From Bacillus oleivorans (GTDB lineage: Bacteria > Bacillota > Bacilli > Bacillales > JC228), in the NCBI RefSeq assembly GCF_900207585.1, contig NZ_OAOP01000002.1, positions 1 to 64,000 on the forward strand: a stretch of 64,000 nt of DNA, in the 5' to 3' direction. Shown here in pieces: positions 8,005-18,200 of the stretch. A program made the translations under genes and the position numbers. The first letter of the stretch is position 1, and each line of letters opens with the position of its first letter. The notes beneath the pieces are model-generated. The model was given only the letters and a program-made list of their open reading frames with translations. It did no database searches and was not told the DNA's origin.

Positions 8005-8967
8005 ATGTTAAACTTTGATAAATATTTAGCTTCCCTATTACCTTTGATTCCTAAGAAGATGTATGACAACATCTCTAAATCTTCTCCACTCATGCACCAG
8101 TTCATGAAGCAGAAGAAAACATGGGATGAAGGTGGGGACACCATCAGACCACACTTGAAATACAAGCATGCCACAAACAGAGGGTCATACTCTAAATTCG
8201 ACACGCTAGACGTTACGCCACAAGACACACGTACGGCTGCTGAATTTAAGATGAAGCAATTGTACTCTTCTATTGTGTTCAGTGGGTACGAAGAAGCAGC
8301 CGACAAAGGAGAATTAGCGGTTAAAAAGCTAGTCGCTCAAGCGGTAGAAGATGCAGAAGCTACATTAAAGGATCTATTTGCTACTCAAATCTTTGGAAAT
8401 GGCACAGGAAACGCAGGAAAGGACTTAACTGGACTTGCGGCCGCCATTGATGATGGAACAGCCGTTGCCACGTATGGCGGAATTGGCCGCGCTACGGAAA
8501 CATGGTGGAAGTCTTATGTGAAAAAGTCTGCCAACGGTTCTGTTCTCACTATTGCACATATGCGTGAAGTATTTACGAAGTGTGTACGTGGTGGTATCGA
8601 AAACAAGCCTGACTTCATTGTCACAGACCTAGCCACATGGATTAAGTATGCAGAGTTAATTGACGGTAAGACGAATATCCAACAACCACTTGGAAAGATT
8701 GGTCAAGAGTTTGCGAACCTTGGCTTTACTCAACTATCTTTCATGGGTGTACCTGTGGTGTATGATGAATTCTGTCCAGCTAATACGATGTATTTCATTA
8801 ACTCTAATTCAATCCAGCTTTACGGTAAGCCTGGACGTATCTTCCAACCGTCTGAAATGGTTAAGCCACATAACCAAGACGCGAAAATTGGTCAGATATT
8901 TTTCGCGGGTGAACTTGTTGGAAACGAATGTCGTGCCAATGGTCGCTTAGATATCACAGCTGCATAA
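8005..8967 (+). CDS. major capsid protein
   Basis: 320 residues, usual length for an unprocessed HK97-fold capsid protein. It lies directly after the scaffold gene, with TAGGAGGAT upstream of the ATG. Segments such as FKMKQLYSSIVFSGYEE and the C-terminal AKIGQIFFAGELVGNE resemble major capsid proteins of Bacillus and Clostridium prophages. There is no N-terminal delta domain or protease gene, which agrees with a separate scaffold. It forms the icosahedral shell. A strong terminator follows. Confidence 0.85.
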   Translation: MLNFDKYLASLLPLIPKKMYDNISKSSPLMHQFMKQKKTWDEGGDTIRPHLKYKHATNRGSYSKFDTLDVTPQDTRTAAEFKMKQLYSSIVFSGYEEAADKGELAVKKLVAQAVEDAEATLKDLFATQIFGNGTGNAGKDLTGLAAAIDDGTAVATYGGIGRATETWWKSYVKKSANGSVLTIAHMREVFTKCVRGGIENKPDFIVTDLATWIKYAELIDGKTNIQQPLGKIGQEFANLGFTQLSFMGVPVVYDEFCPANTMYFINSNSIQLYGKPGRIFQPSEMVKPHNQDAKIGQIFFAGELVGNECRANGRLDITAA

Positions 8968-8989
8968 TCCGAACAACCGTAACGGACTC

Positions 8990-9027
8990 GGGCTTACTTC
9001 ATCATCGTATGGGGTAAGCCCTATTTT
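8990..9027 (+). terminator. intrinsic terminator after the capsid gene
   Basis: GGGCTTAC (8990-8997) pairs with GTAAGCCC (9014-9021), followed by TATTTTTA. It probably trims read-through so that the capsid is made in excess over tail genes. Confidence 0.75.
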
Positions 9028-9049
9028 TATTTATAGGAGGAAAAAATCA

Positions 9050-9313
9050 ATGAGTAAAATTTCAATGGATACGATTGTAGAGCTTCATAATAACGGAAAT
9101 CAATTCAAATCAATGTGGGATAGCAAAGAAGTTAAGATTAATAAAGGGAAGCACATTAAGGTCGTGTATGGATTAGCCTTACACTTTCAAGAGCAAGACC
9201 CTGATTTAGAGATTAAGTTTATCGAGCCAGAGCCAGTAGAACCGCGTGAGCCAGAGAACCCTTTAGAAGAAAACAATCGCGGTGAGGCTTTTAGTGAATT
9301 GGAGGGTGAATAA
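9050..9313 (+). CDS. hypothetical phage protein with acidic Pro-Glu tail
   Basis: 87 residues, ATG after TAGGAGG. The N-terminal 60 residues form a small soluble domain. The tail IEPEPVEPREPENPLEENN is Pro/Glu-rich and probably disordered. No family recognised. Its place after the capsid gene and before a spike-base-like gene suggests a minor head protein. Its stop overlaps the start of the next gene by one base. Confidence 0.6.
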   Translation: MSKISMDTIVELHNNGNQFKSMWDSKEVKINKGKHIKVVYGLALHFQEQDPDLEIKFIEPEPVEPREPENPLEENNRGEAFSELEGE

Positions 9314-9582
9314 TGCCTACAAGACCCAATAATACAGACTGGAACGTACATTTAACTGAAAACTATTACAAGGGTGCGAGTGCGGTTACGCCAAACGACG
9401 TGGGAACCATTCCAGAAACAAAAGGTATTTTAGTAGGTGGTGCTGGCAATATAGCCGTGACTATGAAAGATGGTAGCTCCGTTACATTAACGGGGCTATC
9501 TGCTGGAACCATATACCCACTCAGTGTAACCCAAGTGAATTTAACAGGTACAACCGCAACGAATATCGTAGCGTTGTATTAG
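9313..9582 (+). CDS. putative spike-base/head-decoration protein
   Basis: 89 residues. The pattern GILVGGAGNIAVTMKDGS with the ending TGTTATNIVALY is familiar from small beta-barrel proteins annotated as spike base (RCAP_Rcc01079-type) in many head modules. It is all-beta in appearance, with repeated Gly/Thr. It may decorate the capsid or sit at the base of a spike. The start codon overlaps the previous stop, so both are co-translated. The family assignment is from memory of the motif. Confidence 0.65.
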   Translation: MPTRPNNTDWNVHLTENYYKGASAVTPNDVGTIPETKGILVGGAGNIAVTMKDGSSVTLTGLSAGTIYPLSVTQVNLTGTTATNIVALY

Positions 9583-9592
9583 GAGTGATAAC

Positions 9593-10165
9593 ATGGGGCG
9601 CAGTACGGTACAACAACTCATAACTAGAGCACAAAATATGAACTCTTATAATAACTCGGGTGTTGAATCCAATATCCAATGGGTTGATTTTTTCAACGAA
9701 GCACTCGTACAAATGGTAGACGATTTAAACCTGGAAGAAGTCTATGAAATCCCATACACCCTAGACCAAAGAGAATATACCTTACCCGATGATTTTTACG
9801 GTTTACTTTTGGTTAATGACCTGAGTAAAAAAACACGACTAGCAGCGCGAAGAAACTATGACCAAGTGTATCCGTATGGGTATTGGATTATGGATAAAGG
9901 CAGTCACTTTGCCTTAGATGTGGTTCATTCGAATCCTACCACTCTACAAATCTTGTATAAGCGGTATCCAAAGCAATTAAACATAGGTGAGATTGCAACC
10001 CAAAAACCAGAAGTACCAACCGTAGGGGAAACGGCATTATGTTTTAAGGCTATCAATAGGGCGTTACTGAACAATAACCAAGTAGAGCAGGCTAACTACT
10101 TTGACGAACTATACAACCGTGAAAAAGGCGTGATTAGAACCGCAGGAACGAGGGCAAAAGGATGA
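9593..10165 (+). CDS. head-tail adaptor protein (P22 gp4-like)
   Basis: 190 residues, all-helical in appearance, with WVDFFNEALVQMVDDLNLEE near residues 30-50, a pattern of the gp4-like adaptor that binds under the portal ring in short-tailed phages. The protein ends in a helical region with EQANYFDELYNREKGVIR. It lies between the capsid cluster and the gp10-like gene, the same order as in P22 (gp4 then gp10), and overlaps the latter by 4 bp. I infer the function from order and fold pattern. Confidence 0.65.
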   Translation: MGRSTVQQLITRAQNMNSYNNSGVESNIQWVDFFNEALVQMVDDLNLEEVYEIPYTLDQREYTLPDDFYGLLLVNDLSKKTRLAARRNYDQVYPYGYWIMDKGSHFALDVVHSNPTTLQILYKRYPKQLNIGEIATQKPEVPTVGETALCFKAINRALLNNNQVEQANYFDELYNREKGVIRTAGTRAKG

Positions 10166-11709
10166 AGCCAACACCTACTGTAGTAATGGAGATACCTTAT
10201 TTCTTAGGTCAAAACACCGCCCAATCCTTTAGTGAGATTGATATCAAAGAATCTCGTAAAATGCTAAACTTCCTCCCTCGTTCTATCGGGTCGCTTGCTA
10301 ATCGGGATGGTACGGTTCCTATAACGGACACCGCAATAGGTGAAATTAAAGTGCTATGCAACCTCAGAAAAGGGGGAATTAACTACATTTTAGCCACAAG
10401 CGGAAATACCCTCTATCGCTACCAAAATGGCGTTCTAACCGCCCAAACGATGACCGTAACCCTCACCTCTCCCGACATTGATTACGCCCAATTTAAAGAC
10501 GATAACGCGAATGAGGTGTTAGTCATTACGGATGGAGGGAAACTCAAAGCCTATGACGGTACGCAAGTGTATGAAGTGGTGCCAGCTCCGGATGATGCTA
10601 GCCCTCTCCCTCCCAATGACTTAGCGAATATTAATACAAACCATCCGCCAAAAGGATGTTTAGTGCATAATACACGATTAGTCATATGGGATGGATCGGA
10701 TACGATATGGCACAGTAAAATTGGATTTTTTGACTACTTTGCCCAAGTCGATTATCAACGCTTTGTGAGGGAAAATGACTCTATTCAAACGTGTATCACG
10801 TATGGGGGAGCGCTTCTTGTGTTCCTCAGACGGCACATAGGCGTGTTATTCGGTCATGATGTAGAGAATTGGACACAAGACTTTATTGACACCAACGAAG
10901 GCTGCTTAAACCCTAAGACGGTGCAAATCGTCACGTTTCCAAATGGCAGGCAGGAAGTGTTTTACCTCTCGGATAATGGGGTTCATGCCGTATATACGAT
11001 TGATACCGTATCCTTGGATTCTTCGGCTCGTTATTCGACTAAGAGCATGACAAAAGACAAAATCAACTGGGAAGAGTTAGGCGTAACGAAAGACGAATGG
11101 AAACGGGCAACGTCTTACTTTCATAACGGGCGATATTGGCTCATATACCCAAAAGGTGCAGAATGGCACGGGTTAGTCTTTGATACCGAAAGTGAATCCT
11201 GGTATCCGATTGATAACGTAAAGGCAAATAGCTTTTACCATGACGAGGATTACTTTTACTTCGCGGGGCCAGACGGACATATCAAAGTGTTTGATGATAC
11301 GTTGTACAGCGACTATGACGATAAAGCTAAGACCGTGAAAACTCCACTGAATAAGTATTGGTACTCTAAACTTATGACACCGGAGCTCACAGGTCATGAC
11401 CACTTTTGGGATATTCTCATGGTGGAAGCACGACAATTTCAAAAACGTTCTTCGATTGATGTAGAGGTCAATACCTATCGAAACCAATTTAATCAGCCGA
11501 GTGCTATAAAAACCGCTATGTTGATATGGGGAGAAACGGAGTGGGGCGAATCCCAATGGACGAATCCTTTGCTGACGGACTATATCAATAATGCAAAACG
11601 GCTGAAAGTGCTGGTTAAAGGGCAATACAGTCAAGTTAAACTAAGCAACAACCGAGATGAACCCGTTGAAATCCTATCACTGAAATACGAAGTGAGGAGA
11701 ATGAGATGA
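10162..11709 (+). CDS. tail hub / DNA stabilisation protein (P22 gp10-like)
   Basis: 515 residues. The start MEIPYFLGQNTAQSFSEIDIKESRKMLN plan and the repeated blade-like segments (ILATSGNTLYRYQNG, VLVITDGGKLKAYDG, NTRLVIWDGSD) indicate a beta-propeller like the gp10 nozzle or stabilisation protein of P22. Such proteins close the tail tip after packaging. It overlaps the adaptor gene by 4 bp and the fibre gene by 4 bp, so the three are coupled. This gene is the strongest sign that the virion is a podovirus. Confidence 0.72.
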   Translation: MKPTPTVVMEIPYFLGQNTAQSFSEIDIKESRKMLNFLPRSIGSLANRDGTVPITDTAIGEIKVLCNLRKGGINYILATSGNTLYRYQNGVLTAQTMTVTLTSPDIDYAQFKDDNANEVLVITDGGKLKAYDGTQVYEVVPAPDDASPLPPNDLANINTNHPPKGCLVHNTRLVIWDGSDTIWHSKIGFFDYFAQVDYQRFVRENDSIQTCITYGGALLVFLRRHIGVLFGHDVENWTQDFIDTNEGCLNPKTVQIVTFPNGRQEVFYLSDNGVHAVYTIDTVSLDSSARYSTKSMTKDKINWEELGVTKDEWKRATSYFHNGRYWLIYPKGAEWHGLVFDTESESWYPIDNVKANSFYHDEDYFYFAGPDGHIKVFDDTLYSDYDDKAKTVKTPLNKYWYSKLMTPELTGHDHFWDILMVEARQFQKRSSIDVEVNTYRNQFNQPSAIKTAMLIWGETEWGESQWTNPLLTDYINNAKRLKVLVKGQYSQVKLSNNRDEPVEILSLKYEVRRMR

Positions 11710-12716
11710 AAACAGATCGTACGATTATTACTGTTAATAATCAAGAATTTGGGCAGATTGCAGACCCGAATAAATTAGAAGCGCAAATTGTGCATGCTTA
11801 TGATGTAATTGACTCGAACGACACTGAGTTTCAAAATTATAAAACTCTATTAGCTTCCACAACTGATGGCAATAGTGGAGCAGACAACGTTAAAGCTACT
11901 GCTATTGCAGGATTAACAGGAGCAACCGTTCAAACCTTGTTAGAAAGTTTAAAAGCACTTGATGATAGCAACAAAGAATACTTACTTTCACAGATTCAAG
12001 GCGTCACTCTCGGACAAATTCCCGATGGTACCATCACGCCGGTAAAACTTTCAGCAGATTCTAAGAAAGCTTCCATTATAATGGTGGAGGATATAAATTC
12101 TCACTTCGTAGGAACGAACGTCGAAGAAGTTCTTGAAGAGCTTTTTACCTTTGCCAATAACGGAAAAGAAAGTATCGCAACCGTTGTTGGCTCACCTGCA
12201 ACGACAGGCGATACGTTTGCTCAATTGCAAACCCATATCCAAAATAGTAAGAATGCACTAGCAACCAATCTCGCAAACAAAGGGCAACCATCAGTAGGTA
12301 CCGAAACATTACAAGCGTTAGTTGACAAGGTAGCAAATGTAAATACAGGTAAGAAGTTCGCAACTGGTACAGCAACAAGTTCTTCTACCAGCTCAACCTA
12401 TACGTTTATCGATGGAACAACAATAGGGGCGTATAGTTTATCGGTTACAGGATTACCTTTCAAACCCACTTTCATATATGCCTTTTGGGAATCTGGGGGT
12501 TCGGTAGGAATAGTTGAGTACTCCGAACTTGCGGGAGATATATACCCAAAACCTGTAAAAATAACTGGCGCTAATTTCACTACATCAGGTACTTCTTCTG
12601 CTGTTACAAGACATATTAAAGGAGATGTGTCTCCTGCGAATATTAGTGACACTAGTTTTACACTTCCTACACTCGGTCAAAGTATACTTCATACTTGGAT
12701 CGCACTGGAAATATAG
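11706..12716 (+). CDS. tail fibre / receptor-binding protein
   Basis: 336 residues. The N-terminal 100 residues are helical with short repeats typical of fibre shafts and should attach to the tail hub. The C-terminal third is rich in Ser, Thr, Gly and aromatics (TATSSSTSSTYTF, FWESGGSVG), as in receptor-binding tips. It follows the hub gene with a 4-bp ATGA overlap. It would contact the host surface; the receptor cannot be inferred. The middle LQTHIQNSKNALATNL region is repetitive and resembles other Bacillus prophage fibres. Confidence 0.65.
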   Translation: MKTDRTIITVNNQEFGQIADPNKLEAQIVHAYDVIDSNDTEFQNYKTLLASTTDGNSGADNVKATAIAGLTGATVQTLLESLKALDDSNKEYLLSQIQGVTLGQIPDGTITPVKLSADSKKASIIMVEDINSHFVGTNVEEVLEELFTFANNGKESIATVVGSPATTGDTFAQLQTHIQNSKNALATNLANKGQPSVGTETLQALVDKVANVNTGKKFATGTATSSSTSSTYTFIDGTTIGAYSLSVTGLPFKPTFIYAFWESGGSVGIVEYSELAGDIYPKPVKITGANFTTSGTSSAVTRHIKGDVSPANISDTSFTLPTLGQSILHTWIALEI

Positions 12717-12726
12717 GAGGGTTTAC

Positions 12727-13134
12727 ATGATACAGTTAGGACGTAAAATTTATTATGATAAATCGAGCGGAAATGTTGTTTGGGAAATAGGAGAACGTAC
12801 TTACCAATTTGATACAACTGAAACAACAATTGACCAAGATATAGCAACATTCACAGCATTATCAGAGCGAAATAGAGAAAGTTTTGACGTAATGAAGTTT
12901 GAATTTGGTCAATTCGCCCAAGATTTTGCAGAGTGTAACGGATATCGGGTAGACCCAGCAACCAAAACACTAGAATTTAGTTATCCCGACCCAAACGCAC
13001 CACAAGAACCACAGCCTTATCAAGCCCCTTTAACCGAACAAATAAAAGCAATAAAAGAACAACAAGTACGCATAGACACAGACTTAGCTTCATTTATGGA
13101 CTATGTAATATCAACCCAATCAGGAGGTATGTGA
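12727..13134 (+). CDS. hypothetical tail-associated protein
   Basis: 135 residues from an ATG preceded by TAGGAGGG; longer upstream in-frame starts lie inside the fibre gene. It begins MIQLGRKIYYDKSSGNVVWE and has a Pro-rich linker (PDPNAPQEPQPYQAP) before a helical C-terminus. Proteins of this shape commonly follow tail fibre genes in Bacillus prophages and may be fibre-associated or assembly factors. No enzymatic motif is visible. Confidence 0.6.
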   Translation: MIQLGRKIYYDKSSGNVVWEIGERTYQFDTTETTIDQDIATFTALSERNRESFDVMKFEFGQFAQDFAECNGYRVDPATKTLEFSYPDPNAPQEPQPYQAPLTEQIKAIKEQQVRIDTDLASFMDYVISTQSGGM

Positions 13135-13135
13135 A

Positions 13136-13348
13136 ATGGTATATTCATTCCGAGTAGGACCTTACGCAAGAAGTGTTTATTTATATGGGACAGAATCTTT
13201 TCAAACGGTTCCGACAGAGTATCATCAACCAGTGAAGGAATACGCAGCGAATAATTTTTCACAATATCAAATTGACGAAGCGTTACGAAAAGGGTATATC
13301 ACCCAACAAGAATATGACGAAACAATTTTACTAATGCCTACAGTTTAA
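13136..13348 (+). CDS. small XkdX-like protein
   Basis: 70 residues. The end RKGYITQQEYDETI resembles the short C-terminal motif of XkdX-type proteins encoded after tail genes of Bacillus phages. It begins 2 bases after the previous stop, with GGAGGTATG nearby. No function is established for this family. A terminator follows within ten bases, closing the fibre unit. Confidence 0.55.
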   Translation: MVYSFRVGPYARSVYLYGTESFQTVPTEYHQPVKEYAANNFSQYQIDEALRKGYITQQEYDETILLMPTV

Positions 13349-13353
13349 ACCAA

Positions 13354-13377
13354 ACACCTAACTAGGTGTATTTTTTT
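13354..13377 (+). terminator. intrinsic terminator after the fibre genes
   Basis: ACACCT / AGGTGT with a short loop, followed by ATTTTTTT. It lies between the small XkdX-like gene and the Q-rich gene. Confidence 0.7.
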
Positions 13378-13398
13378 ATGTCTGCAAGGAGGTTGAAC

Positions 13399-14772
13399 AT
13401 GGCAACCTATACTATCCCGGTGGAGAAGAAGAAAATTCCTTCTCCTCCTAAAACTAATAATAAATTCACCATTCAAAATAGACCAACGACAACAAGTGGT
13501 AAACCTGTCAGTACAGCGAATAACGCCCCTACAGCAACAGCGACCACGACTAGCGTGCCAAAAACAACAAGCACTAATAATGGATGGGGCTTAGGGTATG
13601 GAACTATTAAGGAGAATAATAATCAAGCGGTTAAATGGGCAGACAAAAATGCGGAAATTGAACGGACGATAAACGTAATTCAAAACCGTGAAGATGCAGG
13701 ACAAGACTTATCCGCCCAGTTAGCTCACTATCGCAACCTAACAGGTAAAGAGTACACACCTAGTTACGAACGACAAACGGAACAGCGGATTAAAGCTGAA
13801 GTCGATAACTATATCAAAAACCAATCACAAGCGATTAATGATGCAGTTGCCCGACAAATTCAACAGAATCAAGCTGGTATTAATGCGAACAACGCTTATC
13901 TATCTGAACAAATTCAGAAGTTCCAAGAACAAAATAACGTAGCTGACCAACAATCCACCATGCTTCAAAATAGACGCGGTGGTTTTTATTCGGGTGGACT
14001 TGACTATCAACTCGGACAGAACGCTAAAGCGACACAAGAAGCAAGCGGAGCCTTATCACGTGACATAGCGGCTCGTAACGCAGAAATTTATGCACAAAAT
14101 TCACAGTTAGCGGAACAAGCAGCGAATCAGATTAAGCAACTTCAAATGCAAGCACCTGACCTAGTACGAAGCCGTGTGCAAGAAGCTTTAAATAATTACC
14201 GCGCTCAACAAATGCAAGAATCTCAATTAACTGGTATGTATAACGGAAGTCCGACCATGCAAATGCAGGCTCAGCAATTCCAGCAACAACTAGCCCAAGC
14301 CGGACTAACGGGGATGTTTAACGGACAGCCTACCTTAGAAGCCCAACAAATCCAATTCAGTCAACAAATGGCACAACAACAATTTGCCGAAGATGTGAGA
14401 CAGTTCGGACTACAGTTTGCGTTACAAAGACAAGTTCAGTTAGGCAATATGTCTATGGACCAAGCAAGATTGGCTTTAGCCCAACAGCAATTTAACTTTG
14501 ACCAAAATAGATGGCAAAGTGAATTTAATGCGGACCAACAATGGAGACAAAGAGAGTTTGATTTAGCAACCATGCCACAACCGGCAGATTTAGCTAAATA
14601 TACAGGCCAATTAAACAACATCTTCCTTAGACAAGATGATGAAGGCAATTACTCAGTAAACAATCCAGAAGGTCTATACAGAGCGATTATCGGCTTAAAC
14701 TTAGATGATAATAGTACGATGAGTTTACTGTCTATGTATGGGTTGGACATTGGAAATTTTCTCAATCCGTAG
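13399..14772 (+). CDS. Gln-rich virion or DNA-ejection protein
   Basis: 457 residues from the ATG after AAGGAGG. The first 75 residues are a disordered, Thr/Pro-rich and basic stretch. The rest is very rich in Gln and Ala and predicted long helix or coiled coil, with repeats such as QLTGMYNGSPTMQMQAQQF and GLTGMFNGQPTLEAQQIQF. The composition and position resemble the ejection proteins (gp7/gp20/gp16-like) of short-tailed phages. It is followed by a peptidase and a giant gene, a usual order for an ejection cassette. Exact role is inferred. Confidence 0.6.
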   Translation: MATYTIPVEKKKIPSPPKTNNKFTIQNRPTTTSGKPVSTANNAPTATATTTSVPKTTSTNNGWGLGYGTIKENNNQAVKWADKNAEIERTINVIQNREDAGQDLSAQLAHYRNLTGKEYTPSYERQTEQRIKAEVDNYIKNQSQAINDAVARQIQQNQAGINANNAYLSEQIQKFQEQNNVADQQSTMLQNRRGGFYSGGLDYQLGQNAKATQEASGALSRDIAARNAEIYAQNSQLAEQAANQIKQLQMQAPDLVRSRVQEALNNYRAQQMQESQLTGMYNGSPTMQMQAQQFQQQLAQAGLTGMFNGQPTLEAQQIQFSQQMAQQQFAEDVRQFGLQFALQRQVQLGNMSMDQARLALAQQQFNFDQNRWQSEFNADQQWRQREFDLATMPQPADLAKYTGQLNNIFLRQDDEGNYSVNNPEGLYRAIIGLNLDDNSTMSLLSMYGLDIGNFLNP

Positions 14773-14795
14773 GAAAGGGGTGGTCAGGTGAACAG

Positions 14796-15209
14796 ATGAA
14801 ATGGGCAACTGGTGGATTCAAGGTTACGTCAGACTGGGGCAAGCGGAACGACCCGTTCACGAAAGAAGTCAGAACGCACCAAGGATTAGACCTAGCCCTC
14901 CCGAAAGGCACAGCGGTAGGCTCAAACATTAGCGGTGAAGTCATTTATGCAGGAATGGGCAAAAGTGGTACAGGTTACGGAGGATATGGAAATGTCGTAG
15001 CTATTAAGGACAGTAATGGAAATGTCCATGTATTCGGTCATTTAGACAGTGTCAACGTGAAAAAGGGTCAAAAAATATCAACTGGTACGCTACTCGGAAA
15101 ATCGGGGAACACAGGCAAATCGACAGGAGCCCATCTTCATTATGAGGTTCGCAAGAATGGGGAACTCAACAATAACCTGAATCCAAGGAAATACCTCCAA
15201 TTGGGGTGA
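14796..15209 (+). CDS. M23-family peptidase, probable virion-associated lysin
   Basis: 137 residues, a bare M23 (lysostaphin-type) domain. Zinc ligands are visible: H28 and D32 in HQGLD, and H115 in HLHYEV; H82 in FGHLD and H113 complete the active site. It has no signal peptide and no cell-wall-binding domain. It cuts peptidoglycan cross-bridges. Its place between two probable ejection proteins, far from the holin-amidase pair, suggests local wall degradation during DNA entry rather than host lysis. Confidence 0.85.
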   Translation: MKWATGGFKVTSDWGKRNDPFTKEVRTHQGLDLALPKGTAVGSNISGEVIYAGMGKSGTGYGGYGNVVAIKDSNGNVHVFGHLDSVNVKKGQKISTGTLLGKSGNTGKSTGAHLHYEVRKNGELNNNLNPRKYLQLG

Positions 15210-15213
15210 TGAT

Positions 15214-18200
15214 ATGAGTATATTTGATGAAGAACGGAAACGATTAGGACTCCCTGTTATGTCGGGGTCCTCTTCTATTTCCGACTTTTTTAATAGAGAA
15301 CGAGAGCGTATCTTGAGTGGTGAACGCACACAATTTGAATCAATAAGAGACCAAGCAACCGATGCCGCTCGTTTTGCAGGGAGATATTCGGTAGAGACAG
15401 AAGTAAGACCGTCTGATGTAAAAGTATCCCCTTCTAAACCAACTAAAGAAGAATTGATGAAACAAGCGCAAGACCAAATCATTAATCAAGGTGTGGGGGA
15501 TTGGGTCAAAGGTTCCACTAAACCTAAAAAAGATAAAAACAAATACAAAGATGATAACTTCTTTATCGATTCCCAACAATGGCTATACGATCATACGTTA
15601 GGACCGGTTCAAGATTGGTTTAATCGCGCTGCCTTCCAGGGTGTCGATAACTTAACGGGTAAAACCGTTTCTTCTGGTGCTGAAAAATACGAATTACCTA
15701 AAGAATGGCAAGAAGATTACTTATCCAAAGCCGACACGCCTATGGAAAAAGCGGCGGATATCGTCGGAACGGTTGGAGTATCTGCCCCTCTTTATTTCGG
15801 TGGATATGGGGTATTAGGCGCTTCGAGAGTCGGGCAAGGTCTCACACAATGGGGCGGTCAAAACGCAGTTAAGCGAGGACTATCCGAAGCGGCTAAAGGT
15901 TCAATAGTAGGGGGAACAGTTGGAACCGGCATTGAAATTGGGCAGGAACTCATGAATCCTTCCAATCAAAACCTACCACAGCACTTACTGGATATTGGAA
16001 TTGATATAGCGGGAGGAGCCGTCTTAGACCCTCTAGCTTATGGAATACAAGCTGGTGTAAGACAAGGATTTCAAGGCTTACGAAATACAGTAGATAATGC
16101 TGTACCTCGTGAACAACTGGCACAGAATTTTGCAAGGGTGATGGACACACCAAGCACATCAAACGCACCAAGACCGTCACAGTTTAATGAACTGATGCCG
16201 ACTGCAAGAGATATAACGAATCCTAATTACGTACGCCCTATTGTACAAAATCAATCATTAGAACCAATCGTCAATAGTCCGTTCCAAAGATTTAATCCAG
16301 AGGTTGCGGCGAGTACGCCAACAAATAGTAAGGTACAACAGGTAGACCAAGCACAAACAACACCAGCTCAACCACTAAATACACAGCCTAACGTTGTAAA
16401 CTTAGCATCACCTAGGCAGACTCCTGACGTTTTTGGTCAGCCTTCTAGCACACCTATACAGCCTTCTAGCGTGCCGAATGAGCGTAGGGTATACCAAACT
16501 ATTAAACAATCAGAAAAGACCACACAGCCCCTAAGAGAAGGCTTAGAAACGATGGATACAACATACCAACGTCTAAGCAATCAAGAGTTAGTTGATTATG
16601 CGAATGAGCTGATTAATCGTGATATTGAAAAAGCCTTCCAATTTGTCAAGAATGCTAAAAGAATGGATCCAAGACATACAACCGTAGCTTTTAGATTGAT
16701 TGACGAATTACAGGCTAGAGGGCAACATGAAAGAGCCTTAGACTTAGTGGAACAGGTTGCCGAGTATGGAACGAAAGCCGGTCAGTCCGTTCAAGCGTTG
16801 TCTATATACAACCGTTTATCTCCACAAGGTCAATTAGTCCGTCTACAGAGGACTGTCAACCGAATCAATCAAAATAGAGGAATCAACCAAGAAAAAGTCG
16901 TCATAACGGAGGATTTCCAAAAAGACTTTGTCGCTACGGCTCAAACGATTCAAGCCTTAACGGGTCAAGAACAAGTAGGGAAAAACGTAATCGACATTGT
17001 TCAACGGTTAAAGAAGGGTCAAGCACCAACAGATGAAGAAGCACAGATTATTCGAGATTTTTTTGAAGATGCGAAAAAGTTTGTGTCTGACTTAGATCCA
17101 AAGGCAAAACCACCAAAAGTAAAACCAGTGAAAGATACTCGTAGCCGTGATAAAGTTGTTAGCTTTATGGCAAAACAAGAAGAACTAGCTAGAAAACGAA
17201 TCCAAGCCAGACGAAACGCAGCTAACTCCTTGCCAATTGACTTGCTTTATGATTATGGAGTCATTGGAGCTTCTAAAATCGCAAAAGGTACGGTTAAATT
17301 CACAGACTTTAGTGAACAAATGATAAGAGAGTTTGGCGAAGAAATCAGACCGTACATGCAACAGATTTACAACAAAGCGGCGGAAACGTTTAATCTTCAA
17401 ACCGAAAAGATAACCACCAAACGTTTAACACAGGCAGAAAAAGTAGTCGATAAAGCAATTAGAGAAAAAACTCTTTCTCCCGATATGGCAGATGAGTTAT
17501 TAAGATTGTCAAAGCAATTACTAGATGCTACTGGTGATGCTAAGTTTGATGCAAGCATGGAATTACAAGCGGCTTTAGTCAGATTAGAACAACCAACTTT
17601 TGCACAAATGATAGCATCTACTCATTACCAAGCCATGTTATTAAACCCACTAACTGTAATACGTAATATCATCGGTAATGAAGTATTCTACAGAATAGAT
17701 CGGGCAAGTAAACTGCTCACAGTACCGATAGATGCGATTCGCTCTAAAATCACCGGGGCAAAAAGAACTATTGTGTTTAATACAGGGCAGTTCAATTGGA
17801 AAAATTACTTCGACCCTACTAGAGATTACTGGAAAGGTATGAAAATGGGAGGAAAAGCCGGGTGGAAGGGAGTCAACCCACTAGGCATTAACACCGCCTA
17901 TGACCTTCGTTCTCCAGCTTTTAGTTCTAATGCACAGAATCTCGGGCCGGTCAAAAAGATGTTAGTATCTAAATATAATCCTTTACGTTGGACAGAAAAA
18001 TTACTCGGAGTAACTATGCGTTCCTTTGATACGGCTGGTTATTTACGAGCTTATAATCAAATGTTACGAGAACAGGCGACTTTAAGGGCTATGAATGAGG
18101 GATTAAAAGGCAGGGCACTCAGAGAAGCGGCAGATCGATATTTCCTTGAAGCAGACGAAAATTTGATGGCGATTGCTGACCAGTATGGAAAATATGCTAC

